The translations under genes were made by a program, and so were the position numbers. Below the pieces are notes generated by a model. It was not told the origin of the DNA, searched no databases, and was given only the letters and a program-made list of their open reading frames with translations. 26,793 nucleotides of DNA. It comes from Collinsella sp. (GTDB lineage: Bacteria; Actinomycetota; Coriobacteriia; Coriobacteriales; Coriobacteriaceae). Below are positions 12,427-21,167 of this stretch, piece by piece (the stretch's first letter is position 1; the number at the start of each line of letters is the position of its first letter). The stretch spans positions 1 to 26,793 of the forward strand of contig DXZR01000028.1 of the NCBI GenBank assembly GCA_019419555.1, given 5' to 3'.

Positions 12427-13601
12427 GCGGCACCTACGATCGAAAGCAGCGCTTGAGCAAAGTCGTCCAGATCGCTCGGATTCACGCGGTCATCGAACGA
12501 GATACGAAGGGCGCCCAGCGCCTGCTCGCGACCAATGCCCATTGCGCTCAAAACGTGGCTGGGATCCATGCTACCGCTTGAGCATGCCGAGCCGGCCGAA
12601 ACCTCAAAGCCGGCGGCATCGAGCTTGACGATGAGCTCCTCGGAGTCCATGCCGTCGACGTAGATCGAAACCATACCCGGCAGACGATCGGCCTGCGCGT
12701 AGTCGCCCATGGTGGCGTGAATGCGAGGATGAGCCGTAAGCGTGGCGTAAAGTTTGTCGGATAAGGCCTGCAGCGTTGCGCGCTCCTTGGCAATATTCGG
12801 CAACAGCGCGGAGGCGGCAGCGGCAAAGGCCAGCTGCGTGCGCAGGTCCTGTGTACCGGCACGACGTCCGGCTTCCTGTCCGCCGCCAAAGATGCGGGGA
12901 CGCAGCGGCGTGCGGGTTTTAATGAAGAGCGCGCCGGATGCCACAGGACCGCCAATTTTGTGGGCCGCGACGGACATGGCATCGACGCCCAGCTCGGTGA
13001 CATCGAGTGGAATGTGCAGATAGCCCTGGATAGCATCGGTGTGGAACAGGGTGCCGGCGGCGTGTGCGGCCGCGGCCAACTCGCGGATGGGCTGCACCAC
13101 GCCGGTCTCGTTGTTAGCAACCATAATGCTCACGAGCGCCACGTCGTCGCCTAGCAGCTCGACAAGCGTGGCAGGCTCAATGTAGCCCGCGCGGCAGGGC
13201 TGCACCAGGTCGACGGTAAAGCCGGCGGCACGCAGCAGCGGCAGGTTGTCTAGAATCGAATCGTGCTCGATGGCCGAAACGATCACACGATCGCGCTTGC
13301 GGTCGCGCTGACGAGCGCCCTCGGCAAGACCGAGCAGCGCCAGCTGGTTGGCTTCGGTGCCGCCGTTGGTCAGGACGATCTCGGACGGGCGGACGCGCGC
13401 GCCAAAGCTGCGGGCGATCTCGCGGCGAGCAATCTCCAGACGCGCGGCAGCCTTGCGGCCGAGCGAGTGCAGCGAGTTGGGGTTGACGCCGGCAAGCTCG
13501 CTGCCGTCGTATTCGCGTTGCGCAAGGAGCGCCTCGGCGCGCATGGGCGTCGAGGCGGCATAGTCAAGATTCACGGGTATGCGGTTTTGACCTGCGGTCA
13601 T
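12423..13601 (-). CDS. Cysteine desulfurase, NifS/IscS type
   Basis: A 392-aa PLP enzyme that takes sulfur from cysteine, forming alanine and an enzyme persulfide for Fe-S clusters or tRNA thiolation. It starts VNLDYAASTPM, typical of class V aminotransferases. It also has NGGTEANQLAL, IEHDSILDNL, ANNETGVVQPI and HTDAIQGY. The PLP lysine is in SVAAHKIGGP, followed by GGGQEAGRRAGT. The active-site Cys sits in SAGSACSSGS with the short extension of the NifS/IscS group. It lies 6 nt after rpe and overlaps nif3. No iscU or sufU scaffold or tRNA sulfurtransferase lies nearby, so the acceptor is unknown and I avoid choosing between iscS and nifS. Confidence 0.94.
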   Translation of the reverse strand: MTAGQNRIPVNLDYAASTPMRAEALLAQREYDGSELAGVNPNSLHSLGRKAAARLEIARREIARSFGARVRPSEIVLTNGGTEANQLALLGLAEGARQRDRKRDRVIVSAIEHDSILDNLPLLRAAGFTVDLVQPCRAGYIEPATLVELLGDDVALVSIMVANNETGVVQPIRELAAAAHAAGTLFHTDAIQGYLHIPLDVTELGVDAMSVAAHKIGGPVASGALFIKTRTPLRPRIFGGGQEAGRRAGTQDLRTQLAFAAAASALLPNIAKERATLQALSDKLYATLTAHPRIHATMGDYAQADRLPGMVSIYVDGMDSEELIVKLDAAGFEVSAGSACSSGSMDPSHVLSAMGIGREQALGALRISFDDRVNPSDLDDFAQALLSIVGAA

Positions 13602-13607
13602 AAGGGT

Positions 13608-14279
13608 TTATGCCTCCTGTGCGGCCTCGTTGCCCAGCTTCTGCAGCAGCGCAACCTCGGCAGCGGGATCTTCGGACTTAAATACGGCGGAACCGGCTAC
13701 GAGCACGTTGGCACCGGCCTTGACGACCTCGGCGATGTTCTTGGAAGAGATGCCGCCATCGACCTCGATCAAGGGCGACACGCCGTGACGCTCGCACATG
13801 GCTTTGAGATCGTGGAGCTTAGCGATGGTGCCCGGGATAAAGCTCTGGCCGCCAAAGCCGGGGTTCACGCTCATGAGCAGCACCATATCGACGACGTCGA
13901 TGATGCTCTCGAGCACGCACACGGGGGTGGCGGGGTTGAGCACCACACCGGCCTTGACGCCGCGCTGCTGCAGATGCGTGAGCGTGCGGTGCAGGTGCGT
14001 GGAAGCCTCGTAGTGCACGGTGATCATATCGGCACCGGCATCGGCGTACCAATCGATCGTCTCGTCGGGGTTCGACACCATCAGGTGCGCGTCGACCGGC
14101 ACGTCGGTGGAACGCTTGACGGCCTTGAGGATATCGACGCCAAAGGTGAGGTTGCCGGTAAAATGACCGTCCATAACGTCGAAGTGTACGTAGTCGGCGC
14201 CGGCGATCTTGTCGAGCTCGCCCTTGAGGTTGGCCATGTCGGCCGAAAGGACGGACGGAGCGATTTTGATAGAACCCAT
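13608..14279 (-). CDS. rpe: Ribulose-phosphate 3-epimerase
   Basis: A 223-aa TIM-barrel enzyme interconverting ribulose 5-phosphate and xylulose 5-phosphate in the pentose phosphate pathway. The family pattern is complete: IAPSVLSADMANL at the N-terminus, HFDVMDGHFTGNLTFG with the metal-binding His and Asp, DAHLMVSNPD, LMSVNPGFGGQSF and the phosphate-binding VDGGIS and VAGSAVF. The start at ATG 14279 (MGSIKIAPS) gives the standard length. The gene lies 18 nt after gpsA and 6 nt before the desulfurase. Confidence 0.97.
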   Translation of the reverse strand: MGSIKIAPSVLSADMANLKGELDKIAGADYVHFDVMDGHFTGNLTFGVDILKAVKRSTDVPVDAHLMVSNPDETIDWYADAGADMITVHYEASTHLHRTLTHLQQRGVKAGVVLNPATPVCVLESIIDVVDMVLLMSVNPGFGGQSFIPGTIAKLHDLKAMCERHGVSPLIEVDGGISSKNIAEVVKAGANVLVAGSAVFKSEDPAAEVALLQKLGNEAAQEA

Positions 14280-14297
14280 GGTAGTAGCCTTTCTGCG

Positions 14298-15305
14298 CTA
14301 GTCGGTGAGTCCGTAGAACTCTTGGGAGGGTACGCGGTCGGTAAGAATCTCGAGCGCCCTATCCAAAGTAACACCGTTGTAGAGCGTTTGCTCCACGGCA
14401 AAGGTGAGCGGAATGTCTACGCCCAGTGAACGGGCAAGCTCGCTCACGCTGCGGGCCGCGACGGCGCCCTCGACCACCATATGCGTGCGTTCCTGATACT
14501 CGTCGAGCGACACGCCGTGGGCAAACTCGTAGCCAAAGGTGCGGTTGCGCGAATGCTCCGAGGTGCAGGTGGCAATGAGGTCGCCCATGCCGGCAAGTCC
14601 CATGCAGGTCATAGCTTGACCGCCGCGGGCGTGCACTAGACGACTGATCTCGGCCAGGCCGCGCGTCATGATGAGGGCGAGCGTGTTGTCGCCTGCGCCC
14701 GAGCCGGCAGAGATGCCGCACACGATGGCGATGACGTTTTTCATAGCGCCGCAGACCTCGACACCGGTCATGTCTTGCGACAGATAGATGCGGAAGGCCG
14801 TGGACAGGAGCAGGTCCTTAAAGGTCTCCCCTATCTGCGGATCTTCGCTGGCGATGACGGCGGCCGAAAGCCCGCCACGGCAGATCTCCTCGGCATGGTT
14901 GGGGCCCGAGAGTGCCGCCACGCGCGACTCGTTGCCGATCTCGCTGGCGATGACCTCACTCATGAGCAGGCCGGACTCGGGCTCAATGCCCTTGGTGAGG
15001 CAGAGCACCGGGGTATCGGCGGCGATAAAGGGCGCAGCCTGGTGGCACACGCTGCGAAGGTGCGTCGAAGGAACGGCAAAGATGATGGCCTCGGCGCCGT
15101 CGAGCGCCTGCACCAGCTCCGTCGTGGCGAAGACGTTGCCGGGCAGCTCGTGGCCCACCAGATAGCGTGGGTTGCGGTGCTCGCCGTTGATACCGGCGGC
15201 CGTCTGCTCACTATGGGCCCACATGGTCATGCGCTCGGCTCGCGCGGCAGCAAGGCCGGCGACGGCGGTTCCCCAGGAGCCGGAGCCAATCAGCGCAACA
15301 TTCAT
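14298..15305 (-). CDS. gpsA: NAD(P)-dependent glycerol-3-phosphate dehydrogenase
   Basis: A 335-aa cytosolic enzyme reducing dihydroxyacetone phosphate to sn-glycerol 3-phosphate, the backbone of phospholipids. The Rossmann motif GSGSWGTA is at residues 7-14. It is followed by HRNPRYL, FAVPSTHLR, LCLTKGIE, LSGPNHAEE with the family's GP-x-A/H-A-x-E pattern, the catalytic Lys in GAMKNVIAI and LAGMGDLIATCTSEHSRNR. The gene is 9 nt downstream of plsY, so glycerol-3-phosphate synthesis and its first acylation are encoded together. Confidence 0.97.
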   Translation of the reverse strand: MNVALIGSGSWGTAVAGLAAARAERMTMWAHSEQTAAGINGEHRNPRYLVGHELPGNVFATTELVQALDGAEAIIFAVPSTHLRSVCHQAAPFIAADTPVLCLTKGIEPESGLLMSEVIASEIGNESRVAALSGPNHAEEICRGGLSAAVIASEDPQIGETFKDLLLSTAFRIYLSQDMTGVEVCGAMKNVIAIVCGISAGSGAGDNTLALIMTRGLAEISRLVHARGGQAMTCMGLAGMGDLIATCTSEHSRNRTFGYEFAHGVSLDEYQERTHMVVEGAVAARSVSELARSLGVDIPLTFAVEQTLYNGVTLDRALEILTDRVPSQEFYGLTD

Positions 15306-15314
15306 GACTCTCTC

Positions 15315-15998
15315 CTACTTATCGTCGGGCTCGGTGACGCGCTTGGTAAACGAGAGCTTGGACTCCTTACCGGCCATGAGCTTTTTGATGTTCGCGCGAT
15401 GGGCCCACACCACGGTGATGCCGATCATCGCCATGCAAAACTTAAGTCCCAGGCTGCTGTACGGAAAGACCGCGCAGGCGGCGATGGGAAGACCGATGGC
15501 CGCGGCAAGCGAGCCTACCGACACAAACTTGGTGATGGCGACGGCTACGATAAACATGCCCAACAGCGAAAGTCCGATTGGCCAGTACCAGGCGAGGATC
15601 ACGCCCAAGCCCACGGCGATACCTTTGCCTCCGTGAAAGTTGAGGTAGGGCGAGAAGATGTGACCCCACACCGCAGCCAGGCAGATGACGCCAAGCATCC
15701 AGTCGCCGGGGGCTCCAGGCGCCATGATGCTCACAGGGAAGCCGTAGCCCACGCTCGCGATGAGCGGACGCGCGATAAGGACGCAGATAGCGCCCTTAAG
15801 GCAGTCGAGCAGCAGGGTGAGCGCGGCCACCTTGGGGCCGGCCACACGCAGGGCGTTGGTGGTGCCGATGTTGCCGGAGCCCGCCTTGCGAATATCCGTA
15901 TGGTTGAACACGCGGCCCAGGATCAGGCCAAACGGAATCGCCCCGATAAAGAACGAGACCACGGCGCAGATGGCGGTCAGCAGAATCGGATTATGCAT
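15315..15998 (-). CDS. plsY: Glycerol-3-phosphate acyltransferase PlsY
   Basis: A 227-aa polytopic membrane enzyme that transfers an acyl group from acyl-phosphate to sn-glycerol 3-phosphate. I place the start at ATG 15998 (MHNPILL), 8 nt inside the end of der with GGAG just before it. Further upstream the frame is only the shadow of der. The three conserved blocks are present: SGNIGTTNALRVAGPK, NFHGGKGIAVGLGV and, near the C-terminus, HRANIKKLMAGKE. Hydrophobic helices fit the usual topology of about seven. It passes lysophosphatidate to a PlsC-type acyltransferase, for which the gene at 19683 is the candidate. Confidence 0.96.
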   Translation of the reverse strand: MHNPILLTAICAVVSFFIGAIPFGLILGRVFNHTDIRKAGSGNIGTTNALRVAGPKVAALTLLLDCLKGAICVLIARPLIASVGYGFPVSIMAPGAPGDWMLGVICLAAVWGHIFSPYLNFHGGKGIAVGLGVILAWYWPIGLSLLGMFIVAVAITKFVSVGSLAAAIGLPIAACAVFPYSSLGLKFCMAMIGITVVWAHRANIKKLMAGKESKLSFTKRVTEPDDK

Positions 15999-17325
15999 CC
16001 TTTTGCTCCTTCTTCCTAAAGAAGAGTCGAATGGGTGTGCCGGCAAAGTCGAAGGTCGAGCGCATGCGGTTCTCCACATAGCGCTGGTAGGTGTCGTTGA
16101 CCAAGTCGCTGTGGTTAACGAAGAACGTGAACGTCGGCGGGTTGACGCCCGTCTGGGTCACGTAGTGCATGCGCAGGCGGCGCTTGCCGTCCACCACGGT
16201 ATGACCGAACTCGCGCAGGTCGGTGAGGAACGTGTTGAGGCGCGAGGTGCTGATCTTTTGCGAGCGCGTCTTTTCGGCAGCGTCGACCATTGCCCAGACC
16301 TTCTCGATGCTGCGCCCGGTCAGGGCCGAAATGCGCAGGTACTGGGCCCAGGGAGCCATGACGCCCAGACGGCGGTCGATGGTCTCCATGCAGGCCTCGC
16401 GCTTACGGTCGTCGTCGAGCAGATCCCACTTGTTGAGCAGCACAACGATGGCGCAGCCGCGCTCGATGGCCAAGCCCATGACCTTCTGGTCCTGCTCGGT
16501 AACGCCCACGGAGGCGTCGACGACGAGTAGCGCCACGTCGGCGCGGTCGATGGCGCGCAGGCCGCGGACCATGGAGTAGTACTCGATGTTCTCGTACACG
16601 GTGCTCTTCTTGCGGATTCCCGCGGTATCGACCATGCGGTAGTGCTTGCCGTTGCGCTCGACGACTGTGTCGATGGCGTCGCGCGTGGTGCCGGCAATGT
16701 TGGACACGATGGAGCGGTCGGCGCCCAGGATGCGGTTGAACAGCGAAGACTTACCGGCGTTGGGGCGGCCGATGATGGCGACGTTCAGCGCGTCGGGGAA
16801 CTCATCGGCGACCTCGTCCTCTTCCTCGGGAAGCAGGGCCACGATGTCGTCGAGCAGGTCGCCCGTGCCGTGGCCGTGCAGGGCCGAGAGCGGCGTGGGC
16901 TCGCCGATACCGAGCGAATAGAACTCCCAGATGTTGTCGTTCTCTCGATCGGGGTTGTCGAGCTTGTTCACCAGCAGAAAGACCGGCTTGTCGCAGCGCT
17001 TGAGCATGCGAGCGACCGACTCGTCCTCCTCGGTGACGCCGGTGCGGCCGTCGACCACAAACAGGATGACGGCGGCTTCCTCGGCGGCGGCGAGGGCCTG
17101 GTCGCGAATGGACGTGGCAAACACGTCATCGCTCTTGAGCGGTTCGATGCCGCCCGTGTCGACGATGGTGAACTCGCGGCCGTTCCAATCGGCCGTGTGG
17201 TACGAGCGGTCGCGCGTGACGCCGCGGGACTCATGGACGATGGCGTCCGAGGTCTGGGCCAGGCGGTTAACGAGCGTGGACTTGCCCACGTTGGGGCGTC
17301 CGACGACGGCGACGATAGGTTTCAT
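15991..17325 (-). CDS. der: Ribosome-assembly GTPase Der (EngA)
   Basis: A 444-aa GTPase with two tandem G domains, needed for 50S subunit maturation. The first P-loop is GRPNVGKST at residues 9-17 with a DTGGIEPL switch. The second is GRPNAGKSS near residue 180 with a DTAGIRKKS switch and LLNKWDLLD. A KH-like C-terminal domain follows, with QTGVNPPTFTFFVN and IRLFFRKKE. The start is ATG 17325, preceded by AAAGGAG; upstream residues in the same frame are not Der. The gene overlaps plsY by 8 nt. Confidence 0.98.
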   Translation of the reverse strand: MKPIVAVVGRPNVGKSTLVNRLAQTSDAIVHESRGVTRDRSYHTADWNGREFTIVDTGGIEPLKSDDVFATSIRDQALAAAEEAAVILFVVDGRTGVTEEDESVARMLKRCDKPVFLLVNKLDNPDRENDNIWEFYSLGIGEPTPLSALHGHGTGDLLDDIVALLPEEEDEVADEFPDALNVAIIGRPNAGKSSLFNRILGADRSIVSNIAGTTRDAIDTVVERNGKHYRMVDTAGIRKKSTVYENIEYYSMVRGLRAIDRADVALLVVDASVGVTEQDQKVMGLAIERGCAIVVLLNKWDLLDDDRKREACMETIDRRLGVMAPWAQYLRISALTGRSIEKVWAMVDAAEKTRSQKISTSRLNTFLTDLREFGHTVVDGKRRLRMHYVTQTGVNPPTFTFFVNHSDLVNDTYQRYVENRMRSTFDFAGTPIRLFFRKKEQKDA

Positions 17326-17335
17326 CTGCACTCCT

Positions 17336-18778
17336 TTAATGGGTAGGGTCAGTGGAAGTGTTAGAGTCGGCAGGCACAATGCCAAGGATGTGCTCCAGGG
17401 TATCGAGCAGCTCATGCGGCATGGTCGACACCACATGAACCTCGGCGCCGCGACTGGTAAGGCTTGCGAGTAAATCTTCACGATGATACTCGTCAAGCGT
17501 CATGCCGTCAGCGTTGAACATGAGCTTAGGCACAAAGAGCATAACCCCCGAGAGGTCCTGCGGCAGCTGTTCCAGAATGTCGCAGGCGACGATGAGGCCG
17601 GTCACGTCCACGTTGCCGCCAAAGTAGCGATTCTTGATGGCCGTGACGGTGCCGGCGAGCCCCTGCGGCGATTCCACGAAACGTGCCACGGTGTCGCGTG
17701 CGCTGGCGCCCGAGAGGCACAGCAGGTGCTGGCTGCGAGCGGCGATGGCCTCGCGGACGAGGGCCAGTCGCTCGGCATCGGTAGCCATCACGTCGTCGGT
17801 CTCGTCCAGATACGAGCGGATCATGCCGATACCGTCGTAGTACTGCGGATAGCCGTCGTAAAAGTCCGCCTCGGGCGGATCGATGCCGGCGTCCAGGTAG
17901 AACTCGTCGCTCATCTGGAAGGTGTGGCGGCCAAAACGCTCGAAGGCGCGGTCCTGGTAGGGACGGATCATGGCAATGGTCTCGCGCGCCAGTTCGGGCT
18001 TGTCGCTGTATGACCAGCTAAAGCGGTTCTGATGCTTGGTAAAACCGAGCGGCACAATGCCCAGGCTTGTGATTTGCTCGTGCTCCTCGCAAAAGCGCAG
18101 GGTCTTTTCCAGCTCCTCGCCGTCGTTCATGCCGGGGCACAACACGATCTGCGCGTGAATCTCGATACCGGCGGCCATGATGGCCTCGAGCACATCCATG
18201 CCGCGCTGGGCGTTGCGGCCCATCATACGGCGGCGGACGTCGGGGCTTACGGCGTGGACCGACACGTTCATGGGGCTCATGTTGCGTTGGATGACGTTTT
18301 GAACATCTTCGTCGGTGAGGTTCGTGAGCGTGACAAAGTTGCCCTGTAAAAAGCTCAGGCGATAGTCATCGTCGCGAATGTAGAGCGTTGAGCGGCCGCC
18401 CTTGGGGAGCATCGTCATAAAGCAGAACACGCAGGCGTTCACGCAGGTGCGCATGCCATCGAAGATGGGGCCATCGAACTCAAGGCCCCAGTCCTCTCCC
18501 GGGAAGCGGTCGAGCTCGACGGGGGTGACGGTGTTGTCGCGCGGGTCGAAAACCTCGAGGTCGACGGTATCATCGTCGGCCTCCCAGAGCCACACAATCA
18601 TGTCGGTAAGCTGCTCACCGTTGACCGTGAGCACGCGCATGCCCGGCTCGATACCCACATCCCACGCGGGCGATTCGGGACGCACGTTCTTTACGAGCGC
18701 GCCTTCACCCGGCTCGGGGTCGCGGCTGCGCCCGTAATCGGCCACCTCGGCGGCGTATGCGGGTACGGTCTGGTCCAT
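17336..18778 (-). CDS. PDZ-radical SAM-DUF512 protein
   Basis: A 480-aa protein with three parts. An N-terminal PDZ-like segment (LVKNVRPESPAWDVGIEPG, about residues 28-70) comes first. The radical SAM core has its cluster cysteines spaced C-x3-C-x2-C in TCVNACVFCFM. A C-terminal DUF512 region includes YFGGNVDVTGLIVACDIL and VPKLMFNADG. Radical SAM proteins use a [4Fe-4S] cluster to cleave S-adenosylmethionine, but the substrate of this family is not known to me. ATG 18778 was preferred over a TTG four codons earlier because AAGGAG is then at workable spacing. It sits between ispH and der, 10 nt from der; families of this kind are often found next to der in Gram-positive bacteria. Confidence 0.9.
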   Translation of the reverse strand: MDQTVPAYAAEVADYGRSRDPEPGEGALVKNVRPESPAWDVGIEPGMRVLTVNGEQLTDMIVWLWEADDDTVDLEVFDPRDNTVTPVELDRFPGEDWGLEFDGPIFDGMRTCVNACVFCFMTMLPKGGRSTLYIRDDDYRLSFLQGNFVTLTNLTDEDVQNVIQRNMSPMNVSVHAVSPDVRRRMMGRNAQRGMDVLEAIMAAGIEIHAQIVLCPGMNDGEELEKTLRFCEEHEQITSLGIVPLGFTKHQNRFSWSYSDKPELARETIAMIRPYQDRAFERFGRHTFQMSDEFYLDAGIDPPEADFYDGYPQYYDGIGMIRSYLDETDDVMATDAERLALVREAIAARSQHLLCLSGASARDTVARFVESPQGLAGTVTAIKNRYFGGNVDVTGLIVACDILEQLPQDLSGVMLFVPKLMFNADGMTLDEYHREDLLASLTSRGAEVHVVSTMPHELLDTLEHILGIVPADSNTSTDPTH

Positions 18779-18780
18779 GA

Positions 18781-19680
18781 CTAGCGGCAAAGCTCCTTGA
18801 TGCGCTCAACGGCGCGCTCGATGTGTTCTTGCGGGGTGGAGGCTCCGGCAGTGATGCCGATGTGGTGAGCGTCGGTAAACCACGCGGCCTGTAGCTCGGA
18901 AGCTTCCTCGATGTGATACGTACGCTCGCAGGCGTTTGCGCAAATCTGCGCCAGGCGGCGGGTGTTGCCCGAGTTCTTGCCGCCCACCACGACCATGCAG
19001 TCGCAGCGGTTGGCAAGTGCGGCTGCTGCCTGTTGACGCTCACTCGTGGCGGCGCAGATGGTGTTGATCACGCGCAGTTCCTGCACGCGCGGCGTGATGG
19101 CAGCCACGACTTCGGCCAGGTTCTGCGCGGTTTGGGTGGTCTGCACAACCAGGCCCACCTTGCCCTTGAGCGGCAGCGCGTCCGCATCGGCGGCGCAGCT
19201 CACGACCTGCGCGTCATCGCCGGCATGGCCCAGGATGCCCTCAACCTCGGGATGGCCCGGCTCGCCCACGACGAGCACGCGATAGCCCTCGCGAACCAGG
19301 CGCTCGGCGGCCACGTGGACCTTCTTGACGTAGGGGCAGGTGGCATCGACCACGTCGAGACCGCGCTCGCGAGCGGCCTCGATCACCTGCGGCACCACGC
19401 CGTGCGCGCGAATAATCACGGTGCCCGATGCGGCATCGTCCAGGGTCTCGGCCAGACCGACGCCCGCCTCGGAAAGCTCGCGCACCACGATGGGGTTATG
19501 GATGAGCGGACCCAGGGTGTGGACCTGGGCGGTCTCCCCCACCTGCGGGGCGGCCGCCAGGGCCATGTCGAGCGCACGCTGCACGCCGTAGCAGGTGCCG
19601 GCGTGGGCAGCGATTTCGATGGTGGGGGCGTCTGCCTTGCCGGCCACAGCCTCGGCAGTGCTCATGATTTCCTCGCCCAT
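18781..19680 (-). CDS. ispH: 4-hydroxy-3-methylbut-2-enyl diphosphate reductase
   Basis: A 299-aa Fe-S enzyme performing the last step of the MEP isoprenoid pathway, reducing HMBPP to IPP and DMAPP. The three cluster cysteines are at residues 30 (AGTCYGVQRA), 115 (DATCPYVKK) and 209 (NTICAATSERQ). Other family motifs are LGPLIHNP, IRAHGV, GEPGHPEVEGI, GGKNSGNTRRL and GITAGASTP. Two starts are plausible. ATG 19680 has a weak AGG; ATG 19665 (MSTAEAV) has GAGGA only 4 nt upstream. The first 25 residues look non-essential, so the choice does not affect function. The gene directly follows the acyltransferase gene. Confidence 0.96.
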   Translation of the reverse strand: MGEEIMSTAEAVAGKADAPTIEIAAHAGTCYGVQRALDMALAAAPQVGETAQVHTLGPLIHNPIVVRELSEAGVGLAETLDDAASGTVIIRAHGVVPQVIEAARERGLDVVDATCPYVKKVHVAAERLVREGYRVLVVGEPGHPEVEGILGHAGDDAQVVSCAADADALPLKGKVGLVVQTTQTAQNLAEVVAAITPRVQELRVINTICAATSERQQAAAALANRCDCMVVVGGKNSGNTRRLAQICANACERTYHIEEASELQAAWFTDAHHIGITAGASTPQEHIERAVERIKELCR

Positions 19681-19682
19681 GG

Positions 19683-20411
19683 CTAGAACCTGCCCGGGTG
19701 CTCGGCGCACAGGTCATCGCGCATGGCGTAGACACGACTCATGGCCTCGGACTCAAACCAAGCCAGGCGCTCCTTGCGCTTGAGCTCGGTCGGTGCATCG
19801 GATAGCGAGATGGCCTTGCCGGCTCGGATCCAGCACTTTTTGGGGCGCATGATCTTTTTGCCCGCAGGCGTGATATCGGACCAGCCGCAGATGGCGAGCG
19901 GGTTGACGGGCGCCTTGCCCATTTGGGCGATGAGCGCAAAGCCGCCGTGGACCTCGGGCTTGATCTCGCGCGAGCGGATGCGCGTGCCCTCGGGGAAGAT
20001 CAAGACGTCCTCGCCGCGTTGCAGCGCATGCTGGGCGGCACGCAGGCACTTCATGTCGGCGGTGCCGCGCTCGACGGGAATGCCGCCCACGCGGCTAAAG
20101 GCCCAGCGTACGATCTTGCTCTTGGCAAACTCGGACTTAAAAATGGGGCGCACACGGCGGCCGCCAAAGAACAACGCCGTCTCCACGGCCAGCAGCTCGG
20201 CCATCGAGGTATGGTTGCAGATGACCACGCTGCCGCGGCCTTCCTGGCGCTCAAACAGCAGGTCAGCGTCCTCGACCTTCCAGCGCCACATGAGCTTGGA
20301 GAAGGCCCAAAGGATGGCCATGACTACGGCGACGGTGCCGCGGATGAGCACGGGGAACTCTGCATAAGGAGCGTTGTAATAATCCTCGGGCGTCTGCTTA
20401 AACAGGCGCAT
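19683..20411 (-). CDS. PlsC-like 1-acylglycerol-3-phosphate acyltransferase, HX4E variant
   Basis: A 242-aa membrane-associated acyltransferase, likely acylating lysophosphatidic acid to phosphatidic acid after PlsY. A hydrophobic helix spans about residues 21-41. The acyltransferase blocks follow: NHTSMAE (66-72), GGIPVERG, LIFPEGTRIRS and the APVNPLAI block. The first block normally reads NH-x4-D; here the acidic residue is Glu (E72), an unusual HX4E form of the catalytic dyad. This may still work, or may mark a subfamily with a different acceptor. ATG 20411 follows AGGAGG inside the cmk tail. The tight cmk-plsC-ispH spacing suggests one transcript. Confidence 0.9.
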   Translation of the reverse strand: MRLFKQTPEDYYNAPYAEFPVLIRGTVAVVMAILWAFSKLMWRWKVEDADLLFERQEGRGSVVICNHTSMAELLAVETALFFGGRRVRPIFKSEFAKSKIVRWAFSRVGGIPVERGTADMKCLRAAQHALQRGEDVLIFPEGTRIRSREIKPEVHGGFALIAQMGKAPVNPLAICGWSDITPAGKKIMRPKKCWIRAGKAISLSDAPTELKRKERLAWFESEAMSRVYAMRDDLCAEHPGRF

Positions 20412-20414
20412 GGG

Positions 20415-21101
20415 CTACCTCCTTTGGTTGATGAGGTCCTCGATTATCGAGACGACCTCGTCGATGGTGTGGGCGGTGGAGTCGACGTGCACGGCGTCCT
20501 CGGCGGGCACGAGCGGGGCGACCTCGCGGCTGCTGTCGAGCTTGTCGCGCTGCTTAAGGGCGTCGAGGGTCTCGTCGACCTCGGCTTCGAGCTGCTCGGA
20601 CGTGAGCGGCTGGGCGTCGTTTTGGTGACGCTGCAGCACGCGGCGGCGGGCGCGCTCACGCGGGTCGGCGGTCAGGAAGACCTTGACCTGCGCGTTAGGG
20701 AACACGACGGTACCGATGTCGCGACCCTCAGCCACGATATCGCGGTCCTCGGCGGCGCGGCGCTGGTGGATGAGCATGGCGGCGCGCACGCCCGGATAGG
20801 CCGAGACCTTGGACACGTTGGCGTCGACCTGCGGGGTGCGGATGGCGGCCGAAGCGTCCTGGCCGTCAATGGTCAGGCTCGTGTCCTCGCCGGTGCCGTT
20901 GGTAAAGCGAATCTCGATCTGCTCGGCGAGGGCGTCGATGGCCGCCTCGTCGTCCAAATCGATGCCACGGTCGAGCGCGGCGAAGGTGACGGCGCGGTAC
21001 ATAGCGCCCGTGTCGAGCTTGTTAAAGCCCAGCTGGCGGGCGATCTCCTTGGCGATGGTGGACTTGCCGGAACCGGCGGGGCCGTCGATGGCGACGATCA
21101 T
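20415..21101 (-). CDS. cmk: Cytidylate kinase
   Basis: A 228-aa kinase phosphorylating CMP and dCMP with ATP. The P-loop GPAGSGKST is at residues 7-15. It is followed by KLDTGAMYRAVT, the nucleotide-binding AEGRDIGTVVFPNAQ, FLTADPRERARRR and the C-terminal DAVHVDSTAHTIDEVV. Length and order match the bacterial monofunctional type. The gene begins 66 nt after rluB, one of the larger gaps of this run, and its stop is 3 nt before the acyltransferase start. The rluB-cmk-der neighbourhood is common in Gram-positive bacteria. Confidence 0.97.
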   Translation of the reverse strand: MIVAIDGPAGSGKSTIAKEIARQLGFNKLDTGAMYRAVTFAALDRGIDLDDEAAIDALAEQIEIRFTNGTGEDTSLTIDGQDASAAIRTPQVDANVSKVSAYPGVRAAMLIHQRRAAEDRDIVAEGRDIGTVVFPNAQVKVFLTADPRERARRRVLQRHQNDAQPLTSEQLEAEVDETLDALKQRDKLDSSREVAPLVPAEDAVHVDSTAHTIDEVVSIIEDLINQRR

Positions 21102-21167
21102 GCAATGCTTCCTTTCGATGGGTGACGTGCTGGTATGGTTCGCGGGCGTTGGGGCGCGGCGGGTTGC

